From positions 62,001-126,000 of the forward strand of contig NZ_QVEX01000003.1 of the NCBI RefSeq assembly GCF_003434055.1: DNA of 64,000 nt. Direction: 5' to 3'. This stretch comes from Enterocloster aldenensis. Lineage in GTDB: Bacteria > Bacillota > Clostridia > Lachnospirales > Lachnospiraceae. Within the stretch, counting starts at the first letter, position 1; each line of letters starts with the position of its first letter. A program made the position numbers and the translations under genes. Positions 25,454 through 33,520 of the stretch are shown here, piece after piece. The notes under the pieces were generated by a model, which saw only the letters and a program-made list of their open reading frames with translations, did not search any database and was not told the DNA's origin.

Positions 25454-25876
25454 TCAGATGCGCTCCGCATTATCACGCATGAACTTATACTCGGCTACCG
25501 AACGGTCAAAGGTCTGGATATGATAGTAAAGCCAGTCCCGTACCTTTTCCTGTACCGCGTTTACAAACGCGTCTGAAGGGCCTTCCTCCTCCATCAGCAT
25601 GTCATGAAGTTCCTGTACGGTATTCCGCAGCTCCTCGTGCTTCTGCTTATGCTCCTTTATGCCGGGATAGCTGATGGATTCCTGCAGTCCTTCCTCTTCC
25701 CTGAAATGGAATTCTGTATAATCTGCCAGGTAATTTAACATCCTGGCTGCGCCGCTTTGATTGGAGCGTTCCTCGCAGCTTTTCAGCAAGTCGTTAATCT
25801 TATCAATCAGCTCCTTATGCTGGGAATCAATTAAAGTATTGCCTGTAACCAGGTCATCTGTAAATTCTGCATACAT
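25454..25876 (-). CDS. Bacteriohemerythrin
   Basis: A 140-residue four-helix protein with a non-heme di-iron site. Iron ligands appear in IDSQHKELID, FHFREEE, HKQKHEEL and YHIQTFDRS. It binds oxygen and may act in oxygen sensing or scavenging in anaerobes. The open frame begins at 26008, but ATG 25876 has AGGAGG upstream and matches the family start (MYAEFTDDLVTGN). It is a monocistronic gene. Confidence 0.93.
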   Translation of the reverse strand: MYAEFTDDLVTGNTLIDSQHKELIDKINDLLKSCEERSNQSGAARMLNYLADYTEFHFREEEGLQESISYPGIKEHKQKHEELRNTVQELHDMLMEEEGPSDAFVNAVQEKVRDWLYYHIQTFDRSVAEYKFMRDNAERI

Positions 25877-26055
25877 GGTGTGATACCTCCTGAATATTTG
25901 ATATTTATAATTTATCACAAATAATTTTAAATTGCTATGACTTTTGCAACAAATATAACCACTTATGGGAAAAGGCAGACATTGGTTCCCAAATCGTATC
26001 TTCGACAAAACGAATACACTGTAAATAGGGGGTTATATATGGGTAAGAAGTTGTC

Positions 26056-26084
26056 TGGACAAAAAAGTCAATAGTTGATATAAT
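26056..26084 (+). promoter_or_regulatory. Promoter of NUMOD-protein gene
   Basis: TGGACA at 26056-26061, 17-base spacer, TATAAT at 26079-26084 with TG two bases before it (extended -10). The ATG follows 50 bases later. Confidence 0.75.
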
Positions 26085-26133
26085 GACCATGTGCATCAGG
26101 TAATCTAAAGATAATGGGAGGAAAAAACGAGAG

Positions 26134-26586
26134 ATGAGTCGTACAATTAGCGCAGGTTATGTATATCGTCAATATTCTACCGAAGGTGTGTATCTGGCAG
26201 ACTATAAAAGTTCCAGGGAAGCCCATGAGGCCACAGGGGTATCCATTGGCTCCATAGCCAGGGCGGCTCATGGTGAACGCAGAAGCGGGGGAGGATTTGT
26301 GTGGAGGAAGGTCCTGGCAGAATCCCCAAAGGAAAACATTGAGATTGACCTTACCAGTAAAATAGGGAACCATGATAAACGTCCGCTGGTGCAGAAGACC
26401 CTGGATGGTGAGGTGATTGGACAGTTCCTCTCAATTGCCCATGCCAGCCGTGCACTTAAAATCAGCCGGAGAAGCCTGTCATGCGCCCTGAGCGGAGCCC
26501 AGAAAACAGCCGGAGGATTTGTGTGGGAAGAACAGCCGGTACAGCCCGAGGGTCCGGAAGGAACAGCCGGTGAACCAACAGAATAA
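26134..26586 (+). CDS. Tandem NUMOD1-like DNA-binding protein without nuclease
   Basis: A 150-residue protein with two copies of the NUMOD1-type module: residues about 14-58 (SSREAHEATGVSIGSIARAA, ending GGGFVWRK) and 96-133 (SIAHASRALKISRRSLSCAL, ending AGGFVWEE). In homing endonucleases such modules are DNA-recognition helices attached to an HNH or GIY-YIG nuclease; here no nuclease is present in or next to the protein. It is probably a small DNA-binding regulator. It has its own promoter and a hairpin terminator at 26661. Confidence 0.82.
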   Translation: MSRTISAGYVYRQYSTEGVYLADYKSSREAHEATGVSIGSIARAAHGERRSGGGFVWRKVLAESPKENIEIDLTSKIGNHDKRPLVQKTLDGEVIGQFLSIAHASRALKISRRSLSCALSGAQKTAGGFVWEEQPVQPEGPEGTAGEPTE

Positions 26587-26660
26587 GTAAGACCTGGAAT
26601 TGTATGTTACATAGAACGGATATGCATTATTATAATATAGAAGAAATAGGTATTACCGTA

Positions 26661-26692
26661 CAGCCGCCATAAAGGCGGCTGTAATTTATTTG
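26661..26692 (+). terminator. Terminator after NUMOD-protein gene
   Basis: Nine-base perfect stem ACAGCCGCC / GGCGGCTGT, ATAAA loop, then AATTTATTT. Confidence 0.75.
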
Positions 26693-26830
26693 GTGGGAAC
26701 TTTACGGAAAAAAGAGAAAAAACGCAGAAATCTGATTGTATTTGCGAGATTTCTGTGGATATTTGCGAGAATTTATAGTACAATAAATGAGAGAATACGG
26801 ACCAGGATATTGCTGGAGGAGGAACTGGAG

Positions 26831-27232
26831 ATGAAACGTGAAGATATGATATGGAGTGACAGGAAGAGGAACTGGCTGGGACTTCCCTGGACATTTACAG
26901 TGTATGGCCTGACAGAAGACCGGCTTTTCATTAAGACCGGCGTATTGAACATCCATGAAGATGAGGTCCGTCTTTACAGGATACTGGATCTGTCCCTGCG
27001 CAGGTCCTTCTGGCAGAGGATCGTGGGGCTGGGAACCATCCATGTGGACAGCAGTGACAAGACCATGAAGGCATTTGACATACACAATATCCGCGATTGC
27101 GAGAATGTCAAGGAGCAGCTTTCCGGGCTGGTGGAGCAGGAGAGGGATAATAAGCGGGTATCCTCAAGGGAATTCATAGGCGGCTACGAGGATGGGGACG
27201 ATGGTTTTGATGAGCCGGACGGCCATTATTAA
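26831..27232 (+). CDS. Bacterial PH domain (bPH2/YdbS-like) protein
   Basis: A 133-residue soluble protein covering one bacterial PH domain of the DUF304 type: WTFTVYGLTEDRLFIKTGVL, DEVRLYRILDLSL, and IVGLGTIHVDSSD. Most relatives carry membrane helices before the domain; this one does not, and has an acidic C-terminal tail (GGYEDGDDGFDEPDG). ATG 26831 has GGAGGAGG upstream; the longer frame to 26690 overlaps the preceding terminator. It ends 31 bases before the phosphofructokinase gene and may be co-transcribed. Role unknown. Confidence 0.82.
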   Translation: MKREDMIWSDRKRNWLGLPWTFTVYGLTEDRLFIKTGVLNIHEDEVRLYRILDLSLRRSFWQRIVGLGTIHVDSSDKTMKAFDIHNIRDCENVKEQLSGLVEQERDNKRVSSREFIGGYEDGDDGFDEPDGHY

Positions 27233-27263
27233 TAAAAGACACTACTAAGAAAGGGGATTTTGT

Positions 27264-28502
27264 ATGGGTAAAAAACGCAATATAATTGTTGGGCAGTCAG
27301 GGGGACCTACATCAGTTATTAACTCCAGTCTGGCAGGTGTGTATAAGACGGCAAAGGAGAGGGGATTCCACAAGGTGTATGGCATGCTCCACGGCATTGA
27401 AGGGCTGCTGGATGAAATGTATGTGGATTTATCCACCCAGATCCATTCAGACATGGACATTGAGCTTTTAAAGAGGACGCCCTCCGCATTCCTGGGCTCC
27501 TGCCGTTATAAGCTGCCGGATATCCACGAGAACCCGGATATTTATGAGAAACTGTTCGCAATCCTGGATAAGCTGGAGATTGAGGTCTTCATCTACATCG
27601 GAGGCAACGACTCCATGGATACCATCAAGAAGCTGTCTGACTATGCCATTGTAAAGGGACACAGCCAGAAGTTTTTAGGCGTGCCAAAGACCATTGACAA
27701 TGACCTGGCGCTGACCGACCACACGCCTGGATTTGGCAGTGCGGCCAAGTACATAGCCACCTCCACCAAGGAAGTGATACGGGATGCCATGGGGCTTTCC
27801 TATAAACGCAAGACCATCACAATCATAGAATGTATGGGAAGGAATGCAGGGTGGCTGACCGGTGCCACGGCCCTTGCAAAGACAGAGGACTGCTGCGGCC
27901 CCGACCTGATATACCTTCCGGAGATTACATTTGACATTGATAAGTTCCTTAAAAAGTGTAAGGATCTGATTGTTAAGAAACCGTCCAGCGTCATTGCGGT
28001 ATCTGAGGGAATCAAGGTCCCGGACGGACGGTATGTGTGCCAGCTGTCAGGGGGAAGCGATTATGTGGATGCCTTTGGGCATAAACAGCTGGCGGGCACC
28101 GCTGACTACCTGGCCGGATTCCTGGCAGCGGAGCTGGGCTGCAAGACAAGGTCCGTGGAACTGTCCACCCTCCAGCGGAGCGCTTCCCATGTGGCTTCCC
28201 GTGTGGACATCAACGAGGCATTCATGGTAGGCGGTGCGGCTGTTAAGGCGGCGGATGAAGGCGACACCGGCAAGATGGTTGTCATTGACAGGGTATCCGA
28301 CGACCCCTATATGAGCGCGGCCGGCATCTATGATGTCCATAAGATTGCCAACAATGAAAAGGTGGTGCCAAGGAACTGGGTGAACAAGGACGGCAGCTAT
28401 GTGACACAGGAATTCGTTAATTATGTGGAGCCGCTGATACAGGGGGATTACCAGCCGTTCATGGTAAACGGACTGCCCCAGCACCTGGTTTTGAAGCGGT
28501 AG
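27264..28502 (+). CDS. 6-phosphofructokinase, probably PPi-dependent (copy 1)
   Basis: A 412-residue group III/PPi-type phosphofructokinase: GQSGGPTSVINSSLAG at the N-terminus, IGGNDSMDTI in place of GGDGS, PKTIDND (Lys where ATP enzymes have Gly), and IECMGRNAGWLTG. The bulky residue and Lys at these positions are the hallmarks of pyrophosphate use, though the Asn (usual Asp in proven PPi enzymes) leaves the phosphoryl donor open. AAAGGGG precedes the ATG. A closely similar second copy lies at 34203. A terminator follows at 28584. Confidence 0.88.
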   Translation: MGKKRNIIVGQSGGPTSVINSSLAGVYKTAKERGFHKVYGMLHGIEGLLDEMYVDLSTQIHSDMDIELLKRTPSAFLGSCRYKLPDIHENPDIYEKLFAILDKLEIEVFIYIGGNDSMDTIKKLSDYAIVKGHSQKFLGVPKTIDNDLALTDHTPGFGSAAKYIATSTKEVIRDAMGLSYKRKTITIIECMGRNAGWLTGATALAKTEDCCGPDLIYLPEITFDIDKFLKKCKDLIVKKPSSVIAVSEGIKVPDGRYVCQLSGGSDYVDAFGHKQLAGTADYLAGFLAAELGCKTRSVELSTLQRSASHVASRVDINEAFMVGGAAVKAADEGDTGKMVVIDRVSDDPYMSAAGIYDVHKIANNEKVVPRNWVNKDGSYVTQEFVNYVEPLIQGDYQPFMVNGLPQHLVLKR

Positions 28503-28822
28503 GATACCCATAATGGCTAAAAATTTCTATGATTAGTTTAAAAATTTGCAGATTCAGCCATTATTTGGCAGATAAGAATCAAGGGCGGTTTCCAGATTTC
28601 TGGGGACCGCCTTTAAAAAACCACAATGAAACGGGTTTAATACTTCAAAACCCAAGCAGTCTGCACAATGATAACACACCCCCTGGCATGGGGGAGGGGA
28701 GAAGGGGGATTTGACAATGGATTACAATGGTGGTATATTTATGTCAACCTTTCCAAATATCATTCATGGACACCATGGTTTAATATACAAAAGACCGGGC
28801 GTCCCAAAAAGGAGTTTTGATT
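28503..28822. other. Intergenic region, pfk copy 1 to HPr-like gene
   Basis: 320 bases holding the terminator at 28584-28614, a purine-rich stretch at 28690-28711 (GGGGGAGGGGAGAAGGGGG-like) and no convincing gene. No canonical promoter for the HPr-like gene stands out. Confidence 0.45.
28584..28614 (+). terminator. Terminator after phosphofructokinase copy 1
   Basis: Twelve-base stem GGCGGTTTCCAG / CTGGGGACCGCC (two G-T pairs), ATTT loop, then TTT. It splits the phosphofructokinase from the HPr-like gene. Confidence 0.75.
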
Positions 28823-29068
28823 ATGAAAGAGAAGAAAATCATATTGCCAACAATAGCTGAAGCAAGGAAATTCGTGGAAGAAGCTACCAGGTGTGACTTT
28901 GATATTGATGTATTTTATAATAGGGTAACCATTGATGCCAAGTCCATCCTGGGCGTGCTGAGCCTGGACCTGACCAGGGTCCTTACGGTCCAGTTCAATG
29001 GGACCGATGAAGTATTTGAGGAGTATCTGGGCACACTTTCACCGGAAGCCGCAATCACGGCTGCCTAG
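28823..29068 (+). CDS. HPr-like protein lacking the active-site histidine
   Basis: An 81-residue protein with the HPr fold pattern. The regulatory segment DAKSILGVLSLDL, including the Ser that HPr kinase phosphorylates (Ser46), is intact. The usual HARPA motif is absent: the region reads LPTIAEARKFV, with no His in the whole protein. It therefore cannot carry phosphate in the PTS and resembles Crh, the regulatory HPr paralogue of Bacillus, in logic. A TTG two codons earlier is also possible, but ATG 28823 has AAAAGGAG at ideal spacing. It follows a glycolytic gene. Regulatory role is inference. Confidence 0.82.
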   Translation: MKEKKIILPTIAEARKFVEEATRCDFDIDVFYNRVTIDAKSILGVLSLDLTRVLTVQFNGTDEVFEEYLGTLSPEAAITAA

Positions 29069-29071
29069 GGC

Positions 29072-29265
29072 GTGTCTGAAAATTCATTCCCGCTCTAGGG
29101 GCTGTTTGAAAATTCATTCCCGCCATCTGCACGCCCCACTTCGCGGCATATTTGGTCCCAATTCGGTCAACGTAGCCCGCTACGCCTCCCTCATCGGGAC
29201 CAAATCTCCCACAAAGTGGAGCGCACAGCTGACGGAAAGCAATTTTCAAACACACCCAAGTAAAT
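29072..29265. repeat. Palindromic repeat element (MITE/REP-like)
   Basis: A long imperfect palindrome: outer arms TGTTTGAAAATT (29103-29114) and AATTTTCAAACA (29241-29252), middle arms CGCCCCACTT (29132) and AAGTGGAGCG (29214), ATTTGGTCCC (29150) and GGGACCAAAT (29196), and inner GTAGC (29172)/GCTAC (29179). A partial extra copy of the left end (GTGTCTGAAAATTCATTCCC) is at 29072. Related end fragments occur at 34122, 42576 and 58341. No gene is inside; probably a non-autonomous or REP-type intergenic element. Confidence 0.8.
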
Positions 29266-29308
29266 AGCTAAAAGTAGTGCAATGAAAGAGCCTGCGGGCT
29301 GAATCAGG

Positions 29309-29346
29309 AGGATTGCGAACGTCTGTTTGCAATCCTCCTGTTTTTA
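29309..29346 (+). terminator. Terminator-like hairpin before helicase gene
   Basis: CAGGAGGATTGC pairs exactly with GCAATCCTCCTG around an AACGTCTGTTT loop, followed by TTTTTAT. Confidence 0.75.
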
Positions 29347-29446
29347 TGGTATGATATCGTAAGATTGTTTGATGGGGCAGGTGCTGTACGCGTATTTATC
29401 CGGGCGGCGCCTTGCGCCCTCAGCCGGCAGCAAGGAGGTAGCGGAT

Positions 29447-31876
29447 TTGGACGGACAGACACAGGCACAGCCGCCAATCAAGATATCCGTACGTAATCTG
29501 GTGGAATTCGTGATGCGAAGTGGTGATTTAGACAACCGCAGGACGGCAGGGGCCAAGAAGGAGGCCATGCAGGCTGGCGGCAGGCTGCACCGGAAGATAC
29601 AGAAACGGATGGGAAGCAGTTACCGCCCGGAAGTGGTTTTAAAGCACAGGGTACGGGAGGATATGTTTGAAATCCTGGTGGAAGGAAGGGCGGACGGAAT
29701 CATCACGGAGCCGGCCGGCGTTGTGATTGATGAGATTAAATGCATCTACATGGATGTGGGCCGGCTGGAGGAGCCGGACCCGGTGCATCTGGCCCAGGCC
29801 CTGTGCTATGGATATTTTTACAGCTATGATAACAAGCTTGACACCATTGGCATCCAGATTACCTATTGCAATATAGAGACAGAGGAAATCAGGCGTTTTA
29901 AGGAGGAGAGGAGCAGCGCGGACCTGTCCGTCTGGTTTGAAGGGCTGATACATGAGTATGTGAAGTGGGCCAGGTACATCTGCCATCACAACATGCGGCG
30001 CCAGGAATGCTTAAAGGAACTTCCCTTTCCCTATCCCTACAGGGATGGGCAGAAGGAACTGGCAGTGGATGTATACCGGTCCATTGCAAGAAAGAGGAAC
30101 CTGTTCATACAGGCACCCACCGGTGTGGGCAAGACCCTTTCCACCATCTATCCCAGCCTGAAGGCCATGGGGGAGGGCCATGGGGAGAAGCTGTTTTACC
30201 TGACAGCCAAGACCATTACCAGAAGTGTGGCAGAAGATGCGTTTTCCATCCTCAGGAAGGAAAGCGGGCTGTATTTTAACACAGTGACCATCACTGCCAA
30301 GGAAAAGCTGTGCATCATGGAGAAGCCGGACTGTAATCCCCAGGCCTGCATAAGGGCAAAGGGGCATTATGACAGGGTCAATGACGCGGTCTATGAGATC
30401 ATCGGGGATGTGGACGGGATTACAAGGGAGAAGGTCCTGGAATATGCAGGGCGGTATCAGATATGCCCCTTTGAATTCTGCCTGGATATCAGCAACTGGG
30501 TGGATGGGATCATCTGTGATTACAATTACGTGTTTGACCCCAATGTGAGGCTGAAGCGGTATTTTGACCAGGGGGAGCCGGGGCAGGGATATCTGTTCCT
30601 GGTGGACGAGGCCCATAACCTGGTGGCCCGGGCCAGGGAGATGTACAGCGCCAGCCTGGTGAAGGAAGACGTGCTCCTGGTCAGGAGGATCCTCAAGTCC
30701 CAGACAGGCGCGGGAAAGGTGCTGACCCAGCTGGACAAGTTAAACCAGAAGTTCCTGGACCTAAAGAGGTCGTACGGTTCGGAGGACGCGGAGGGAATAA
30801 TCCACCGCCAGGTCCTTGGAAGCGACTATGAGCTGCTGCCGGATGTGAACCTGCTGGCCCTTCAGCTCATGACCATGTTCGGCGAGCTGGAAAGTTTCAT
30901 GAATGAGAACGTGGAGTTTGGGGACAGGGACCTGGTGCTGGAGTTTTACTTTGCTGTCCGGGATTTCCTGTATATCTATGACAGGCTGGATGACAATTAC
31001 AGGATTTATGCAAGGCTTCTGCCGGACGGGCATTTCATGGTAAAGCTATTGTGCGTGAATCCGGCTGTGAACCTGAAGGAATGCCTGGACCGCGGGAACA
31101 GCACCCTGTTCTTTTCAGCGACCCTGCTGCCAATCCAGTACTACAAAGAACTGCTCAGCGGCAGCCAGGAGGAATACGCGGTCTATGCCAGGTCCCCGTT
31201 CCCTGAGGAAAACCGCCTGGTGCTGGCTGCCAGCGATGTAAGCAGCCGCTACAGCCGGAGAGGCCCCTATGAATACGAGAAGATTGCAGACTATATATGC
31301 AGGATCGTGGAGGGGAAAAGAGGCAATTACATGGTGTTCTGCCCCTCCTACCAATATCTTCACGCCATTGAGGAGGTCCTTGCCAGACGGCAGGAGGAGG
31401 TCGGGCTGGATTTTACATGGCTGGCCCAGAAGAACCGCATGACAGAGGAGGAGAGGGAGGACTTCCTGAGAAGTTTTGACGGGGAACGGAAACAGTCCAT
31501 GGCGGCCCTGTGTGTGATGGGGGGAATCTTTTCAGAGGGAATTGACCTTAAGGAGGACCGCCTGATTGGCGCCGTGATTATCGGGACCGGCCTGCCCCAG
31601 GTGAATACGGAGCAGGAAATCCTCAGGGATTATTTTGACGGACACGGCGGCTGTGGGTTTGATTATGCCTACCAGTATCCGGGAATGAACAAGGTGATGC
31701 AGGCGGCCGGCCGGGTCATACGGACCATCCATGACAAGGGCGTGATTGCCCTGCTGGACGACCGGTTCCTGCGCCCGGAATATGTGGCCATGTTTCCAAG
31801 GGAATGGGGCTCCTATACAGTGGTCAGCCGGTACAATGTGGGCCAGGCAGTGGAACGGTTCTGGAACCGCTTTTAA
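29447..31876 (+). CDS. Cas4-like nuclease fused to XPD/DinG-type helicase
   Basis: An 809-residue ATP-dependent DNA helicase of superfamily 2. Residues about 1-180 hold a PD-(D/E)XK nuclease-like domain (VEGRADGII, VVIDEIKCIY). The helicase has Walker A APTGVGKT (about 223), a cluster of Cys (LCIMEKPDC, QACIRAKG, YQICPFEFC, about 288-345) as in iron-sulfur XPD/DinG enzymes, the DEAH box LVDEAHN (about 385), and motif VI QAAGRVIRT. The frame is open from 29369, but AAGGAGGT at 29433-29440 places the start at TTG 29447. It probably acts in DNA repair; partners are not evident. Confidence 0.85.
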   Translation: MDGQTQAQPPIKISVRNLVEFVMRSGDLDNRRTAGAKKEAMQAGGRLHRKIQKRMGSSYRPEVVLKHRVREDMFEILVEGRADGIITEPAGVVIDEIKCIYMDVGRLEEPDPVHLAQALCYGYFYSYDNKLDTIGIQITYCNIETEEIRRFKEERSSADLSVWFEGLIHEYVKWARYICHHNMRRQECLKELPFPYPYRDGQKELAVDVYRSIARKRNLFIQAPTGVGKTLSTIYPSLKAMGEGHGEKLFYLTAKTITRSVAEDAFSILRKESGLYFNTVTITAKEKLCIMEKPDCNPQACIRAKGHYDRVNDAVYEIIGDVDGITREKVLEYAGRYQICPFEFCLDISNWVDGIICDYNYVFDPNVRLKRYFDQGEPGQGYLFLVDEAHNLVARAREMYSASLVKEDVLLVRRILKSQTGAGKVLTQLDKLNQKFLDLKRSYGSEDAEGIIHRQVLGSDYELLPDVNLLALQLMTMFGELESFMNENVEFGDRDLVLEFYFAVRDFLYIYDRLDDNYRIYARLLPDGHFMVKLLCVNPAVNLKECLDRGNSTLFFSATLLPIQYYKELLSGSQEEYAVYARSPFPEENRLVLAASDVSSRYSRRGPYEYEKIADYICRIVEGKRGNYMVFCPSYQYLHAIEEVLARRQEEVGLDFTWLAQKNRMTEEEREDFLRSFDGERKQSMAALCVMGGIFSEGIDLKEDRLIGAVIIGTGLPQVNTEQEILRDYFDGHGGCGFDYAYQYPGMNKVMQAAGRVIRTIHDKGVIALLDDRFLRPEYVAMFPREWGSYTVVSRYNVGQAVERFWNRF

Positions 31877-31900
31877 CATGTGCCGGAAGGGAACGGCGCT

Positions 31901-32776
31901 CTACAGGATATCCATGAACTGTCTGGCTGCCTGGGAAACAGGCAGGCTTTCATTGTAGGCCACCATCATCTGCCGGGAGGGAAGCTGTTCCTTTAAATCC
32001 AGGATGAACAGGTTCCTGTCCTTTGCAGGGATGCAGAAGTCCGGGACAAACGCAATCCCCAGTCCGATACGGGCCAGGTCGATGAGAAGGTCGTTGCTGG
32101 ACAGCTCAATCTCAGGAACCAGGTCCAGCTGGCGTTTCTGGAAAATCTGATGCAGGAACTCGCTGGTGGTGCTCTTGCGGTCCAGCATCATGATGGGGTA
32201 GTCCAGAAGCTCTTCCAGCCCCAGCTTCCTTCCTTCCAAAGGAAAGGCAGCCCGGCTGGCCACGAATACGTCATGGAATTCATTGATGACCCGGGTGTTC
32301 ATGTTGCCGGCCAGGGCTGAGTTGGGATAATTGGTCACAATGAAGTCGGCCTGTCCGTTTTCCAGGAAGCGGGCGCATTCAATGGAGGTCTGGTTGGTTA
32401 CCTTGATGTGTATGTTGGGAAATTCCTTGTGGAACTGATTCAGGTAGGGCACCAGATAGTAACGGCATATGGTGTCGCTGGCGCCGATGCGCAGCTGGCC
32501 GCCGTTTAATGTGTGGGCTTCCAGAAGCTGGTTCTCACCGCGCTTAATCAGGTTCATGGCTGGTTCGATGTGTTTTAACAGAATCTCGCCCTCGGGCGTG
32601 AGCTGCACTTTTTTGGTACTCCGTATGAAAAGAGGCTGGTTCAGCTTTTTCTCCAGGACTTTTATGGACTGGCTCACCGCTGACTGGGAGATGAAAAGCT
32701 GTTTGGACGCTTCGGAAAAACTCAGTGTAATTGCAACATGGTAAAATACTTTATATAGTTCATAGTTAATATCCAT
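31901..32776 (-). CDS. LysR family transcriptional regulator
   Basis: A 291-residue regulator with an N-terminal winged HTH (LSFSEASKQLFISQSAVSQS, IKVLEKKLNQPLFIR) and the periplasmic-binding-like effector domain (GQLRIGASDTICRYYLVPYL; LGIAFVPDF). AAGGAGG precedes the ATG. Its end is 24 bases from the convergent helicase gene, and it is divergent from the sigma-like gene at 32914. The CysB/CysL-like effector domain suggests a small-molecule signal, not identified. Confidence 0.93.
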   Translation of the reverse strand: MDINYELYKVFYHVAITLSFSEASKQLFISQSAVSQSIKVLEKKLNQPLFIRSTKKVQLTPEGEILLKHIEPAMNLIKRGENQLLEAHTLNGGQLRIGASDTICRYYLVPYLNQFHKEFPNIHIKVTNQTSIECARFLENGQADFIVTNYPNSALAGNMNTRVINEFHDVFVASRAAFPLEGRKLGLEELLDYPIMMLDRKSTTSEFLHQIFQKRQLDLVPEIELSSNDLLIDLARIGLGIAFVPDFCIPAKDRNLFILDLKEQLPSRQMMVAYNESLPVSQAARQFMDIL

Positions 32777-32913
32777 TATTAAGTCCTCCTTATAAACTAA
32801 GCCTATCTTATCACGATGGACAAGGGTTTGTAAAGAGGTTTCTGTCCGATTGCTTGACTTCTACAAGTGGATGGATTATCCTAATACATATCTTGAAAGG
32901 AATAAGGATTGAG

Positions 32914-33507
32914 ATGGCAGAAAATTTTTATGAAATGTATCTGGAAGAGATGGGCGGTATCACGCCTTTGACCGAGCAGGAGAAAAAGGCTCTTTTAAAA
33001 GAGACGGCCCGGGGGGATGCAGGGGCGCGCAGCCGTTTGGTGGAAGGCAGTTTAAGGCATGTGCTGGATCTGGTATCAGGGTATGAGGGCAGGGAGCTGC
33101 CCATGTCCGATATTGTCCAGGAAGCCAATACGGCCCTGATGCTGGCGGCCATTGAATATGATGAAAGCGAGCCATGGGACGGACTTGTGGAGCGCAGGGT
33201 AAGGGAGGCCGTGGAACTGGCCCTTGAGGAACAGAGAGCGGAAGCCGAAATAGAAGAAAACATGGCTGCCAGGGTCAATGTACTCCAGACCGTATCACAG
33301 ATGATGGCCAAGGAACTGGGCCGGGAGGCCACGCTCCAGGAACTGGCTGCCAAGATGAAGATGACGGAAGAGGAAATCAAGGACATCATGAAGCTGGCAC
33401 TGGACGCCCTGACAGTCAATGGGGAAGGCCGGGCCTTGGGGGAAACAGAAGATGACACGGATTCCTCCAATCCCATTAAGGATGGATGGAGCATGGAAGA
33501 ACGGTAG
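32914..33507 (+). CDS. Sigma-70-like protein lacking region 4
   Basis: A 197-residue protein with region 1.2 (YEMYLEEMGGITPLTEQEKK), a region 2-like helix set (RLVEGSLRHVLDLVSGYEGR, SDIVQEANTALMLAAIEYD) and a region 3-like HTH (ATLQELAAKMKMTEEEIKDI). The aromatic 2.3/2.4 residues that open the -10 element are largely missing and there is no region 4, so it is unlikely to work as an ordinary sigma factor and may bind RNA polymerase as a regulator. ATG 32914 has an AAAGGAAT site. The histidine phosphatase gene follows 13 bases later. Confidence 0.75.
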   Translation: MAENFYEMYLEEMGGITPLTEQEKKALLKETARGDAGARSRLVEGSLRHVLDLVSGYEGRELPMSDIVQEANTALMLAAIEYDESEPWDGLVERRVREAVELALEEQRAEAEIEENMAARVNVLQTVSQMMAKELGREATLQELAAKMKMTEEEIKDIMKLALDALTVNGEGRALGETEDDTDSSNPIKDGWSMEER

Positions 33508-33520
33508 GGGGAACTGGATC

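Larger units (their letters stand above)
29069..29446. other. Intergenic region between HPr-like and helicase genes
   Basis: 378 bases. It is filled mainly by the palindromic element at 29072-29265. A smaller hairpin with AGGAGGATTGC (29309) and GCAATCCTCCT (29329) followed by GTTTTTATGG lies at 29309-29345 and is a probable terminator. The helicase ribosome site is at 29433-29440. Confidence 0.6.

Noticed and set aside
29072..29265. CRISPR-like repeats
   Set aside because: The repeats are an inverted pair with one partial direct copy, without regular spacers or cas genes. No CRISPR array was seen in the window.
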